Shown: positions 15,652 through 24,830, counted from the stretch's first letter. The stretch is 64,000 nt of DNA from Bog-756 sp963837805 (GCA_963837805.1 CAWIOU010000020.1:248001-312000); one strand, 5' to 3'. A program made the numbers and translations. The notes: generated by a model not told the origin, from the letters alone.

Positions 15652-16371
15652 ATGAGCCTGCTCGAACTCCACGACATCTCCAAGTCTTACGGCGAGGGCC
15701 CAACCGTCGTCCACGCCCTCAAGACGATCGACCTCTCTGTCGACGAGGGACATCTCGTGGCGGTGATGGGCCCTTCGGGATCGGGCAAGTCGACCTTGCT
15801 CACGATCGCCGGAAGTCTCGAGGAACCGACCGGTGGCGAGGTACGCATCTCGGGATCGTCGGTTTCGACCATGTCCCGGAACGACAGGGCACGGCTGCGC
15901 CGGCGGACCGTTGGTTACGTATTCCAGGAATTCAATCTGCTCCCGGGTCTGACTGCCGCTGAAAACGTCACATTGCCACTCGAACTCGACGGGATACCGG
16001 CGCGTAAGGCCCACGTCGCCGGCGTCGCCGCCCTCGAAAAGCTCGGGCTCGCGGATCGAGCCGACCACTACCCGGACCAGCTCTCCGGCGGCGAGCGCCA
16101 ACGTGTGGCCATTGCCCGGGCCGTCGTCGGCGAGCGCCATCTCCTCCTGGCCGACGAACCCTCGGGAGCGCTCGACTCGACGAACGGCGAGGCGGTCATG
16201 CGGATGATTCTCGACGCATGCAAGCGCGGCGTCGCTGCAGTCGTCGTCACCCACGACGCCCACCTCGCCTCCTGGGCCGACCGGGTCGTTTTTCTCCGGG
16301 ACGGGCGTGTCGTCGACCATGTCACGCCGGACGCCCCCGGCTCCCTCGTCGTGCCGGTACCCGGCGCGTGA
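15652..16371 (+). CDS. ABC transporter ATP-binding protein 2 (MacB/LolD type)
   Basis: A 239-residue ABC ATPase with Walker A GPSGSGKST, VFQEFNLL, signature LSGGERQR, Walker B LLLADEPSGALDS and H-loop VVTHD. Its sequence is strikingly similar to the preceding ATPase, with the same segments almost word for word, so the two arose by tandem duplication. The ATG at 15652 has GAGAAGG upstream. It is followed 34 nt later by the permease, with which it presumably forms the exporter. It has its own promoter region and PadR-like site, unlike copy 1. Confidence 0.95.
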   Translation: MSLLELHDISKSYGEGPTVVHALKTIDLSVDEGHLVAVMGPSGSGKSTLLTIAGSLEEPTGGEVRISGSSVSTMSRNDRARLRRRTVGYVFQEFNLLPGLTAAENVTLPLELDGIPARKAHVAGVAALEKLGLADRADHYPDQLSGGERQRVAIARAVVGERHLLLADEPSGALDSTNGEAVMRMILDACKRGVAAVVVTHDAHLASWADRVVFLRDGRVVDHVTPDAPGSLVVPVPGA

Positions 16372-16405
16372 CCCCCCGCCGTCGTGACACCCCAGGAGAT
16401 CCTCG

Positions 16406-18943
16406 ATGAACACCGCCGTAGTCGATCGACCCACTGACGCCCGCCCGCCCAACGGCGGTGCGCCCGCCCGAAGGGCCGTTGTCCGTTGGGCGTGGCGCCT
16501 TTTCCGACGAGAATGGCGTCAGCAGTTCCTGATCTTTGCCCTCATCACCATCGCCGTGGCCGGGACCATCGTCGGCTCCGCCATTGCCACGAACACGCCG
16601 CAGCCTTCGGACTTCGGTTTCGGCACTGCCCAGGACGCGGCGACCTTTCCGAACGTGAACGCCCGGGCGACGAGTGAGATCGCCAAGCTCGAGCATCGCT
16701 TCGGCACCCTGGAGCTCATCGAAAACAAGACCCTGTCGATCCCCGGCTCGATCAGCACCTTCCAACTCCGCGCCCAGAATCCCGACGGGCCGTTCAGCGG
16801 GCCGATGCTCGCGCTCGTCTCTGGCCGGTATCCGTCGGGCCCCAGCGAGGTGGCGGTGACGAGCGGCGTCGCCTCGGACTTCCACTTGCATGTCGGAGAG
16901 AGCTGGCGGGTCGATGGCGTCGATCGCCGCGTGGTGGGTACCGTCGAGAACCCCCAGAGCCTCCTCGATGAATTCGCGCTGGTCGTGCCGGGACAGGTGA
17001 AGGCGCCGACCCAGGCGGTCGCGCTCTTCGACGCCCCAGGCGTTCCGCCGGGCTCGATCGGATCCGAAGTACAGACGCCGGCCTCGGTGGCACAGAGCAA
17101 CCCGCTCAACCCGGAGACGATCTCCCTCGCCGTACTGGTTCTCGGGATGCTGCTCGTCGCCCTGGTCTCCATCGGCGGCTTCACCGTCCTCGCGCAGCGC
17201 CGGCTCCGGTCGATCGGCATGCTCGAGTCGATCGGCGCCACCGACCGCCATGTCCGTCTCGTGGTTCGCGCCAACGGCGTCGTCGTCGGTCTGGTCGGCG
17301 CCATCGCCGGATTCCTGCTCGGTCTGGTCGTCTGGCTCGCCTACCGGCCGAGTCTCGAGCAGAGCGCACACCACGTCATCGCTGTCCTCGCCCTCCCGTG
17401 GTTCGTGGTCGGCGCGGCGATGGTGTTGGCCGTCGTGGCCGCCTACTTCGCGGCGTCGCGTCCGGCTCGGACGATCACCCGGGTGCCGATCGTGGCCGCG
17501 CTCTCCGGCCGTCCCGCGCCGCCTCGCCAGATCCGACGTTCGGCGATCCCGGGAATCGTCTGCTTCGTCATCGCCTTCCTACTGCTCGGCTACTCGGGCA
17601 GCACGAACGGCGGAAACGGGAGCGGAGGAGCCCCTGGCCTTGTCTTCGGGCTCGGCATTCCTCATCCCAGGGCTCATCCTTCTGGCGCCGTTCTTCCTGA
17701 CCCTGGCGGCGCGGATCGGCCGTCGGGCCCCCATCGCCACCCGGCTCGCACTGCGAGACCTCGCCCGGTACCGCGCCCGGTCGGGTTCGGCGCTGGCGGC
17801 TATCAGTCTCGGGGTCCTGGTCGCGGTCATCGTTGTCCTTGCGGCATCGGCCCGTTATGGGAACGTCTTCGACTACGCGGGACCGAACCTTGCTTCGAAC
17901 CAACTCGCCCTGCACGCTGACGTACCATCACCTGGAAGTACCGTCACGCGGATCCAGCCCAACGGCCATGAGACCACCACCCAGGTCCCCCCGACGGAGG
18001 GGGCCAACCCGGCGCAACAGGCTGCGCACGCGGCAGCAATCGCGAAGGGGCTCGGTGCCCAGCTCATCCCCCTCGAGACGCCGAACGCCGGTCTCGTGGG
18101 CACGCATCTGGGTCGGGGCTGGGACGGACAGGTCTATGTTGCGACGCCCAAGCTGTTGAGCGCGTTCGGGATCAGGCCGTCGGAGATCGATCCAAACGCC
18201 GACATCTTGAGCTCGCGACCCGGTCTGGCCGGGATCTCCGGGCTGGGGCTCGACTATGCGATCCGGCCAAAAGTCCGGCCCACCGTCTTCGTCCTCGAGT
18301 TGCACGGTGGCAACGGGCTGCCTCGCCAACCCGGTCATCCAGGAGGTCGGCGCACTCCCGCTGGGGACTTCGGGGCCGAACACGGTCATCACCGAGCACG
18401 CCATGCGAAAGTTCCACATCCAGGACGAGCACGAGTGATTGGCTGGTCCAGGGTTCGCAACCCTTCACTGCCGCGCAAATCAGCAGTGCAGAGCTCGCCG
18501 CCTCGACGACCCAGCTCTCGGTGGAGTCGAAGAACGACCAGCCCAGCTCGGACGCCGTGATCAGCTGGGCGACGCTCCTCGGGATCGTGATCGCCCTCGG
18601 CGTGCTCGGTATGTCGGTGGGCCTCGTCCGGAGCGAGACCGCCAGCGATCTCCGAACGCTTACGGCCACCGGCGCGTCGAGCTTCACCCGTCGCACGCTG
18701 ACCGCGGTGACGGCCGGTGCACTGGGCTTCCTCGGGGCGCTCCTCGGGACGGTGGGCGGCTACGTCGGAATGATCGGGTGGCTCCGCGGTAACACGCTGA
18801 ACGGCGGGATTGCCGCCCTCGGGAACATCCCGGTCGCTGACCTCTTCCTCATCCTCGTCGGCATGCCTGCGTTCGCGGCCATCGTCGGGTGGATCTTGGC
18901 CGGTCGCGAGCCGGCGGTGATGGCCCACCAAGCGATCGAGTGA
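16406..18943 (+). pseudogene. FtsX-type ABC permease, interrupted by three frame changes
   Basis: A two-domain MacB/FtsX-like permease of about 845 codons is readable from 16406 to 18943, but in three successive +1 frame changes. Frame one runs to about 17655 (periplasmic domain, GGFTVLAQRRLRSIGMLESIGATDRHVRLVVRANG). Frame two holds FLIPGLILLAPFFLTLAARIGRRAPIATRLALRDLARYRARSGSA up to about 18300. Frame three covers CLANPVIQEVGALPLGTSGPNTVITEHA. From about 18430 the first frame resumes with QPFTAAQISSAELAASTTQ and the final helices, ending ILAGREPAVMAHQAIE. All segments keep normal codon bias, so it may be either a recent pseudogene or a sequencing artefact. It belongs with the two ATPases. 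Confidence 0.85.
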
Positions 18944-19031
18944 GCGAACCTCGATCTGAGTCAGAACCGACCCCCGAGTCCCCGCTGTGGGGGTCCCCAA
19001 CGGTGCCGGGTGATCATGCCCGGTTACGCAC

Positions 19032-20002
19032 CTAGCTGTTCTGCCCAACCAGGTTGTTGACACGACTGACGGGTGGGCCCCCGATGGCCGTGTGGTGCCG
19101 ATGATGGTTGTACATGTGGAGCCAGTTGTCCAGCGCCCGGGTTCTGGCTGCTTCTGAGCGATAGGGGCGGGCATAGGCCCATTCGTTCTGAGCAGGGTCC
19201 GGTTGAAGCGCTCGACCTTTGCCGTTGGTCTGAGGGCGGTAGGGCCTGGTGAACGGGAGTGCTTAATGCCGGCAGAGACGAGCTCGGCGGTGAAGACCTT
19301 GGCCCGGTAGCAGCTGCCGTTGTCCGAGAGCACCCGCTCGACGGTGATGCCGTAGCTGGCGAAGAACTCCCGGGCTCGACGCCAGAAGGCGATGGCCGTG
19401 GTGGCCCGTTCGTCGGTATGGATCTCGGAGTAGGCCAGGCGGCTATAGGCATCGATGGCCGAATGGATGTAGGCGTAGCCGAGGCGGGGCCGACCAGCCT
19501 GGCCGTTCTTGGGTCTGTCCGGGCATCGCCGTTGACCCGCCAGCCGCCGCCTTTGGGGATCTTGGCCTGCTTCTTCACGTCGATGTGGACGAGCTCGCCG
19601 GGCTGGGTGGTCTCGATCCGGCGGATGACCCGGCCGCCCTTGCGGGATCGAGGTCGGAGAGCCGGCTTGACCCCGTGGCGATGCGAGGACCCGGTGCAAG
19701 CGTCGAAGCAGGCATGCCGGCCCTCGGGGCCAAGCGGGCCGGCCCGAGCTGATGGCGCCGACGCAACTCGACGATCCGGCGCTCCACCTCGGTCCGGGGT
19801 CTTGGTCGGGCACCGTCGGGGCCGACTGGAGCGGTCCTCCAGGCCGGCAGCCCCTGCCTCCTGATAGCGCCGCCACCACTTGTGGGCGGTCTGACGGGAG
19901 ATCCGCATGGACTCGGCGGCAGAGGCCACGGTCCAGCCGTCCTCGATCAAGCTGGCAAAGACGGAGTAGACCTTCTGGGGTGAGCGGAGCGTTACGGTGC
20001 AT
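19032..20002 (-). pseudogene. IS481-type DDE transposase, multiple frame changes
   Basis: The product can be reassembled from three frames. MHRNAPLTPEG begins at the ATG at 20002, then IEDGWTVASAAESMRISRQT and KWWRRYQEAGAAGLEDRSSR (helix-turn-helix, second frame), ERRIVELRRRHQLGPARLA (third frame), PGELVHIDVKKQAKIPKGGG (first DDE Asp, second frame), YAYIHSAIDAYSRLAYSEIH and GITVERVLSDNGSCYRAKVF (second Asp, first frame), then PYRPQTNGK and VERFNRTLLRT (Glu) and finally VNNLVGQNS in the third frame, whose TAG stop lies inside the CTAG flanking repeat. At least four frame changes make it non-functional as read; one is an extra A in a run near 19230. Confidence 0.82.
19036..19066. repeat. IS481 left terminal inverted repeat
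   Basis: CTGTTCTGCCCAACCAGGTT then GTTGACACG; the matching inverted copy is at 20078-20108. TGTTCTGCCCA and TTGTTGAC are identical in both, with mismatches between them. Confidence 0.8.
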
Positions 20003-20077
20003 CAGTGAGCCTCCTTGGCTGTGTGGGTGTGTAGACAGCTCCACACTGCCTTGGGGGCTCACCTCATCTGGGGGTTC

Positions 20078-20108
20078 TCCGCGTCAACAAGGTCCATGGG
20101 CAGAACAC
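20078..20108. repeat. IS481 right terminal inverted repeat
   Basis: Contains GTCAACAAGG and TGGGCAGAACA, the inverse of the left end. It is immediately followed by CTAG (20109-20112), the same 4 bp that precede the left end (19032-19035). Confidence 0.8.
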
Positions 20109-20183
20109 CTAGTACCCGGGCAGTGCCGGGCCATCGTGGCCGGGAATGCATCCCCGTTCGGCGCCCGTGGGAGACTCGGCCCG

Positions 20184-20585
20184 GTGCGAATCGTCCTGAA
20201 CCTTCTGTGGCTGCTCCTCTCCGGGATTTGGCTCTTCCTCGCATACGTGCTGGCGGGGATAGTGATGTGCGTCCTCATCATCACCATTCCGTTCGGAATT
20301 GCATCGTTCCGGCTGGCCGCGTATGTCCTTTGGCCATTTGGTAGGACCGTCGTCCGCCGGCCTACCGCTGGTGCGGCATCCACGATCGGAAACGTCATCT
20401 GGTTCGTGCTCATCGGGCTATGGATGGCGATCGCCCACCTGTTGTCGGGGCTACTTCTCTGCCTCACCATCATTGGGATCCCGCTTGGACTGGGGAATTT
20501 CAAACTGGCTGCTGTGGCCATAGCACCGCTTGGGAAGGACATTGTTCCGACAAGCGACCCTCGGGCCGCTGCTCGGGAATCTTGA
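20184..20585 (+). CDS. YccF-family membrane protein
   Basis: A 133-residue inner-membrane protein of the YccF (DUF307) family. It consists of two similar halves, each with paired helices: RIVLNLLWLLLSGIWLFLAYVLAG and VLIITIPFGIASFRLAAYVLWPFGR, then GNVIWFVLIGLWMAIAHLLSG and CLTIIGIPLGLGNFKLAAVAIAPLGK. The repeated TIPFGIASFRLA / IIGIPLGLGNFKLA motif is diagnostic for the family. Function is unknown. The start is the GTG at 20184; a long upstream extension is noise across the IS border. It stands alone. Confidence 0.88.
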   Translation: MRIVLNLLWLLLSGIWLFLAYVLAGIVMCVLIITIPFGIASFRLAAYVLWPFGRTVVRRPTAGAASTIGNVIWFVLIGLWMAIAHLLSGLLLCLTIIGIPLGLGNFKLAAVAIAPLGKDIVPTSDPRAAARES

Positions 20586-20807
20586 GGTTCTGAGCCCCCT
20601 GCGACCGTCAGAGTGACCTGCTTGCTGAGGCGGCCCGGGGTTGTCAACCCAATGCTCGATGGCGGGCTCCCGTCGGTCACCGTGGTGCCGGATGAGGGCA
20701 CGACCGGAGGGAGAATGACCGCCGGAGACGGCGCCGATGAGGCTGGACATCCCGTTGGAGACGGATCAGCATGGAGAAAGCAGACGCTCCTCTCTGGAGG
20801 TATTGCC

Positions 20808-21843
20808 ATGGCGCAGGTGGTTGGGTCCCGATTGTCCCGCTTTGCGATGCGGCGCGGGTATTGCCATCGGCGTAGCTGGACTGGCTGCCTCCGCTACCGT
20901 TGTATTGACGGCCGAGGGGGCGCCAGAAGCTGGTGCATTGACGAGCCCCTTTACGCTTACGTGGCCAACTCGGGCGCCGATTCCGTGAGCGTCATCAAGA
21001 CCTCCACCAACACGGTGGTGAAGACGGTGGCGGTCGGCACCTATCCCATCGGGATCGCCATCACCCCCAACGGGAGCGACGCCTACGTTGCCAATGACAT
21101 TTTCGGGCACCGTGAGCGTCATCAAGACCTCCACCAACACGGTGGTGAAGACGGTGACGGTGGGCACCGAGCCATTCGGGGTCGCCATCACCCCCAACGG
21201 GAGCGTACGCCTACGTCACCAACTGCCGGCTCCGGCACCGTGAGCATCATCGACACCTCCACCAACACGGTGGTGAAGACGGTGACGGTGGGCAGCCATC
21301 CAGAAGGGGTCGCCATCAGACCTAACGGGAGCTACGCCTACGTGACCAACACGGGCTCTGGAACAGTGAGCGTGATCAAGACCTCCACCGACGCAGTGGT
21401 GAAGACGGTGACGGTCGGCAGCAACCCGATCGGGTGTCGCCATCGCCCCGAACGGGCGCGTCGCCTACGTGACCAAACCTCAGGCACCGTGAGCGTGATC
21501 AAGACCTCCAACAACACGGTGGAAGAAGATGGTGGGGGTTGGGGGCGGTGGCAACTTAGCCGGGGTTGCCATCACCCCCAACGGGAGCGACGTCTACGTG
21601 GCCGCCTCCGGCTCCAACTTCGTAAGCGTCATCGATACCTCCACCAACACGGCGGTGAAGAGGGTGACGGTCGGCCACGCGCCACTCTGGCTCGCCATCA
21701 CCCCCAATGGGAGCGACGTCTACGTGACCAACTACGGTGCCCCCTACGGCCCCAGCAGCGTGAGCGTCATCAAATCCACCACCAACACGGTGGTGAAGAC
21801 GATGACGGAGTTCGATGAGCCATATGGGGTCGCGATCACGTGA
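20808..21843 (+). pseudogene. YVTN beta-propeller repeat protein, frameshifted
   Basis: An exported beta-propeller of about seven repeats of roughly 42 residues, each GTVSVIKTSTNTVVKTVTVG then xPxGVAITPNGSxAYVTN, the YVTN/NHL-like signature seen in bacterial surface-layer proteins. The start ATG at 20808 has GGAGG 8 nt upstream, and a signal peptide follows (GIAIGVAGLAASATVVLTAEGAPEAGA). The frame changes repeatedly: after RRG (about 20857), near 20950, near 21100, at about 21200, at about 21435 and at about 21535, always returning to a readable repeat. The final frame ends at TGA 21843. Either a decaying gene or repeated base-call errors in a repetitive template. Confidence 0.8.
20960..21830 (+). 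repeat. Tandem ~125-bp repeats encoding beta-propeller blades
   Basis: Seven copies of a unit of about 123-126 bp, each carrying a recurring GTGAGCGTCATCAAGACCTC and CACCAACACGGTGGTGAAGA. Internal divergence is 10-30 percent. Such repeats invite slipped replication and misassembly, which fits the indels seen here. Confidence 0.85.
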
Positions 21844-22031
21844 GTTCCTAGCCACACAGAACCCTCCTCGGTCCCCGATGGAGAACCGACGTTTCGATCA
21901 ACTGTCGTATCGAAGCGGCGGGCTCCGACGACCCCGCAGTCGCTCGCCGCATCGACCTCGCCGGACCGAAGCGAAGACCCACGAAGTGAATGGCATACCA
22001 GGCACCCGGAAGCTGCCGGCCGTTCGGGCTC
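21844..22031. other. Intergenic region without a recognised gene
   Basis: About 190 nt between the propeller gene and the minus-strand small protein. No convincing frame, hairpin or RNA gene is seen on either strand. Confidence 0.4.
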
Positions 22032-22318
22032 CTAGGGCTGGTCACCACCCTTGGCGGCGTACACGCACCCTGTCACCCAATCGCCACGACTGTCGCCGTG
22101 TGGCATGGCGTGCTGTACTTGAGCCGAGCAGGCTTTTGTGAGGGAATCTCCATCCTTTTGAAGGGCCTTGATCGTGTTCACGCCATCAGCCTTGTACCAG
22201 TAGAACCCGTCCTGGTGGGATGGGCTCTACGAGGGCCGATGAGCAAGCAGAGGCCGTAAAGACCAGATGTCACCAGGATCAGGATCACGACCGCTCGGCT
22301 CCACCACCTCACCGTCAC
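22032..22318 (-). pseudogene. Small exported protein with Cys pair, one frame change
   Basis: Not an intact open frame, but the minus strand reads convincingly in two pieces. From GTG at 22318, VTVRWWSRAVVILILVTSGL continues with YGLCLLIGPRRA, a signal anchor. After a frame change at about 22225-22233, SHQDGFYWYKADGVNTIKAL, QKDGDSLTKACSAQVQHAMP and HGDSRGDWVTGCVYAAKGGD end with TAG at 22034. The second piece has ordinary residue balance, two cysteines and no shadow-type bias, so I read this as a real gene of about 94 codons with one indel. Family unknown; an exported, disulfide-containing protein is likely. Start could also be the GTG at 22312. Confidence 0.5.
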
Positions 22319-22384
22319 ACGGTGATCCTATGGCACCGTATCGAGCGTGGGTAGCCTGCCTACCAACTCCGATAGCGTTTACAC

Positions 22385-22786
22385 GTGTCGAAACGTGAGA
22401 CAGATGGCGGCAAAGCACAGCACATTCTCAGCTCGGCCGGCTGGATCGAAGGCGTGCTGACGAAAGAAACGGAAGGCGTATTCCGGGTTGACGATCGTGA
22501 TGTTGCTGCGTCGGACTGCGTGAACTTTTTTGTGACGGGTGGGGATCTACTCGAAACGGTGCAGTATTTGTGGAGCGAATTTGAGTGGGTCCAACTTGAA
22601 CATCGATCGGCACTAGGCGGACGAGCTCTCGACCTCCATTCTCAGGTATTAGAGCGATCCGCAAGCCAACACGTCTTGCTTGGATACCTGACCAACTCCG
22701 AACTGTTTGTGTGGGCTCCGATCAACTGTCGAGCAGAACGCCTACTTGAAGTATTCGCTCGGGCTGAGGTCGAGGTGAAGAAATAG
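22385..22786 (+). CDS. Hypothetical protein, 133 residues
   Basis: A soluble protein of unknown family. The N-terminus is SKRETDGGKAQHILSSAGWIEGVLTKETEGVFRVDDRDVAASDC, followed by NFFVTGGDLLETVQYLWSEFEWVQLEHRS and a C-terminal ERLLEVFARAEVEVKK. The sequence is of lower GC than the surroundings and includes codons such as TTT, ATT and AAA that are rare elsewhere here, hinting at recent acquisition. The start is GTG at 22385; no clear SD is visible. It converges on the reductase gene at 22800, 13 nt away. Confidence 0.65.
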   Translation: MSKRETDGGKAQHILSSAGWIEGVLTKETEGVFRVDDRDVAASDCVNFFVTGGDLLETVQYLWSEFEWVQLEHRSALGGRALDLHSQVLERSASQHVLLGYLTNSELFVWAPINCRAERLLEVFARAEVEVKK

Positions 22787-22799
22787 TCTCTCGGGCCGA

Positions 22800-23435
22800 T
22801 CAAGGCTCAACGATCAGGGTGCGTGCCTCTGCGGGGGCGACCACCAGATCGTGAAGATCGCCACCCACCTCGAGCCGGCTCGACAGTTCGATCCCACCCA
22901 CCTTCATCGGCTCGAATCCAGCCGTTCGGATCAACCGCTCGACGTCGTCCCTACCACGGTCATCTTCGATCACGTAGAACAGAACCGCTGGCTCGGGCGA
23001 CCGGTGGGCCGAGGACTCGAAGCGATCAGCCGACATCGAACCAAAGGCCATGGCCAAGCGCGCCCCAGTCGGCAACCAACCGCCAACGGTCTCGCCAGAT
23101 GATTGCCCCTCTGGCAGGAGCCGCACGACCTTTCCCTGTGCATCGAGGCTGACCGGGTTGCTCGGAACGACGAGGATCTTTTCATCCAGCGCGTCGGCGA
23201 TCTCATCGATGACGCTCTTCAATGCAGTAAACCGCAGCGCAAGGATGACAGCCTCGGCACCCTGGAGAGCGCTCCGGTTGTCAATAGCGACAACGGCGGT
23301 TCCGCCGATCGCCTCGGCCAGCCGTTGTGCTGACTGTTTGTCGGCACTCGAGAGTTGCAAGGCCTCGCCACCGGAGGCGAGCTGACGCGCAATGGCTGAT
23401 CCGATCCCTCCAGTGCCGATGATTGCGGTGGTCAT
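22800..23435 (-). CDS. NADPH-dependent F420/NAD(P)-binding reductase-like protein
   Basis: A 211-residue Rossmann protein of the NADPH-dependent F420 reductase-like family (pyrroline-5-carboxylate reductase-like fold). The dinucleotide motif TTAIIGTGGIGSAIARQLASGG is at the N-terminus, then VVAIDNRSALQGAEAVILALRF and IADALDEKILVVPSNPVSLDAQG. A second region, LPTGARLAMAFGSMSADRFE, follows the usual layout. Members reduce F420 or act as DNA-damage or cofactor reductases; the precise substrate is not determined. ATG at 23435. The upstream 150 nt contain a truncated P-loop fragment. Confidence 0.85.
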   Translation of the reverse strand: MTTAIIGTGGIGSAIARQLASGGEALQLSSADKQSAQRLAEAIGGTAVVAIDNRSALQGAEAVILALRFTALKSVIDEIADALDEKILVVPSNPVSLDAQGKVVRLLPEGQSSGETVGGWLPTGARLAMAFGSMSADRFESSAHRSPEPAVLFYVIEDDRGRDDVERLIRTAGFEPMKVGGIELSSRLEVGGDLHDLVVAPAEARTLIVEP

Positions 23436-23460
23436 GTTCGAAACTCCCCCAGCGCCATAG

Positions 23461-23520
23461 GGCTAGCAAACGCAGTCGTAGTCTTCCCCACGCCAAACGC
23501 TCCGTTGATCCACAGCCTGA
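23461..23520 (-). pseudogene. Fragment of a P-loop NTPase gene
   Basis: The minus strand reads RLWINGAFGVGKTTTAFA, a textbook start of the P-loop NTPases annotated as AAA-family or tunicamycin-resistance-like proteins (usual form LWINGAFGVGKTQTA). It is followed directly by ASPMALGEFRT and a stop, so all the rest of the gene is missing. There is no plausible start codon just upstream. It appears to be a deletion remnant lying against the reductase gene. Confidence 0.55.
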
Positions 23521-23582
23521 CCGCTTGACGTTGACAGGAGGGCGTCACCGAAAAGGCCGGGCACATCGGGGACAGTACCCGC

Positions 23583-23999
23583 CTATTCGAGCCGTGCACT
23601 GAGCTTTTTGGGCGCAAGGACCCGGTAGCTCTCGATCACCAGCTCCCGAACCTCCTCCCAGTCTGTGTCGTCGCTGAGCCACACTCCGATACGGTCAGGG
23701 CGGGCTCGTCGAGGGACGAAGAACGGATGCCCAATGGACAACAACGCCTCGCGTTCGTCAGGGTCGGTACGCAACACGAGCAGCGGAACGGACTTGCCAG
23801 TCGATGACTCCATGGCCACGAGCAGGCAGAATGACCGTTGGCGGATGTCGAAAGACTGCGCTGTCGATCTCGTTCTCGTCCGTGAGTAGTCGACGCGCAC
23901 CGTAACCTCGGGCAGCGCCAGGCATAGCGTGCGGACCCGCTTGACGATGCCCTCCGGGACCTCCACGAGAGCGCTCACTCCGTCCTTTGATTCAGGCAT
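23583..23999 (-). CDS. MmcQ/YjbR-family protein
   Basis: A 138-residue protein of the MmcQ/YjbR (DUF419) family, a CyaY-like double-wing fold often annotated as DNA-binding. VRTLCLALPEVTVRVDYSRTR corresponds to the conserved first helix and strand, then QSFDIRQRSFCLLVAMESS, PLLVLRTDPDEREALLSIG, and DTDWEEVRELVIESYRVLAPKKL at the C-terminus, which is the most conserved part. Function is unclear. The ATG at 23999 is preferred over TTG/GTG codons just upstream. Confidence 0.82.
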   Translation of the reverse strand: MPESKDGVSALVEVPEGIVKRVRTLCLALPEVTVRVDYSRTRTRSTAQSFDIRQRSFCLLVAMESSTGKSVPLLVLRTDPDEREALLSIGHPFFVPRRARPDRIGVWLSDDTDWEEVRELVIESYRVLAPKKLSARLE

Positions 24000-24005
24000 C
24001 ACCAA

Positions 24006-24290
24006 TCAATGATGCCAGGCCGGCACACCCGCCCCCTGACCATTTCAACCGGGTCAGGAAGAGCGTTGGGGGTGCCGCCGACCGGCACCTCGAAGGCATG
24101 CCCCATTTGCATATTGCACCGTCACAGTGGGACACCTCGGCGGGAACAGTTGCGGTGATTCATCACGCCACTTCCGCCGTCACGATCTGGCAGTCGTCGG
24201 CTGATGTGCGGTACCTCGGAAGGGCGTCTAACGGATCCGGTGCCTTCGACTCTTCACCCGCCTGCAACAGGCCGATCCGGACACCTTCGC
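24006..24290. other. Intergenic region without a recognised gene
   Basis: About 285 nt between two minus-strand genes. An open frame continues on the plus strand (MPHLHIAPSQWDTSAGTVAV) but it has no SD, runs into the antisense of the Clp-N gene and resembles nothing known. No RNA gene or terminator seen. Confidence 0.4.
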
Positions 24291-24830
24291 TCAAAATCGT
24301 GAATGTCGCTGGGGACTCAGCTGTCTCGGGTGACCGCATCCAAATTGGCGTCGGACCTCCGACGTGTTCACCCCGAGTGCGCCCAGCAGCAGCGCCGCAG
24401 GATCTGGTGGCTGAAGAGTGAGGATCTGAGCCAGCACCTGCTGGGCCGTGACCTGGAGCCTCCGACGGTTAGGTTTGGACGCCTCCTCAAGCACTTTCTT
24501 TGCCGCAGGCGCCATGCGGAGGCGATCCTTTTGTGCGATGTCTCTGATCCTCGGCTTCTTCGGCACGGCGCGCATCGGCAGTGGCGGAGCGTCGGCGCCG
24601 GACCCCAGACCCAGGGCGACCAGGGCTTCGCGATCCAGCGACTCAAGGGCCTGCCGAGCTTGCTGCAGGCTCACGCCCAGCACGGCTTCGATCCCCGGAT
24701 CCTCCAACAAGGCGAGCAGGATGTGATCAGTGCCAGTTCGGCGATCACCTCGACGACGAGCCTCCTCACCGGCCCGCAGACAGATGGCCCAGGCGTGGAG
24801 CGTCTCTGGCGCAACGGACTCGATGGTCAT
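24291..24830 (-). CDS. Clp N-terminal-domain protein
   Basis: A 179-residue protein containing a Clp amino-terminal (Clp R-type) module of two repeats: APETLHAWAICLRAGEEARRRGDRRTGTDHILLALLEDPGIEAVLG, and MAPAAKKVLEEASKPNRRRLQVTAQQVLAQILTLQPPDPAALLLGALGV. There is no AAA ATPase domain, so it resembles stand-alone ClpS-like or ClpN adaptor proteins common in actinobacteria. A role in substrate delivery to a Clp protease is an inference. Its ATG overlaps the stop of an HTH gene by 4 nt, making a tightly coupled two-gene operon. Confidence 0.85.
   Translation of the reverse strand: MTIESVAPETLHAWAICLRAGEEARRRGDRRTGTDHILLALLEDPGIEAVLGVSLQQARQALESLDREALVALGLGSGADAPPLPMRAVPKKPRIRDIAQKDRLRMAPAAKKVLEEASKPNRRRLQVTAQQVLAQILTLQPPDPAALLLGALGVNTSEVRRQFGCGHPRQLSPQRHSRF

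Larger units (their letters stand above)
19036..20108 (-). mobile_element. IS481-family insertion sequence (1073 bp)
   Basis: Delimited by imperfect terminal inverted repeats. The left end is TGTTCTGCCCA (19037-19047) followed by a conserved TTGTTGAC; the right end, read in reverse complement, is TGTTCTGCCCA (20097-20107) with TTGTTGACGC. Both ends abut CTAG (19032-19035 and 20109-20112), a perfect direct repeat in keeping with the known NCTAGN target preference of IS481-family elements. The single transposase gene fills most of it on the minus strand but is out of frame in several places. The insertion sits 90 nt after the permease gene and does not interrupt a recognised gene. Confidence 0.85.

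Noticed and set aside
20960..21830. Possible CRISPR-like repeats
   Set aside because: The repeat unit is about 125 bp and codes for propeller blades; there are no spacers and no cas genes.
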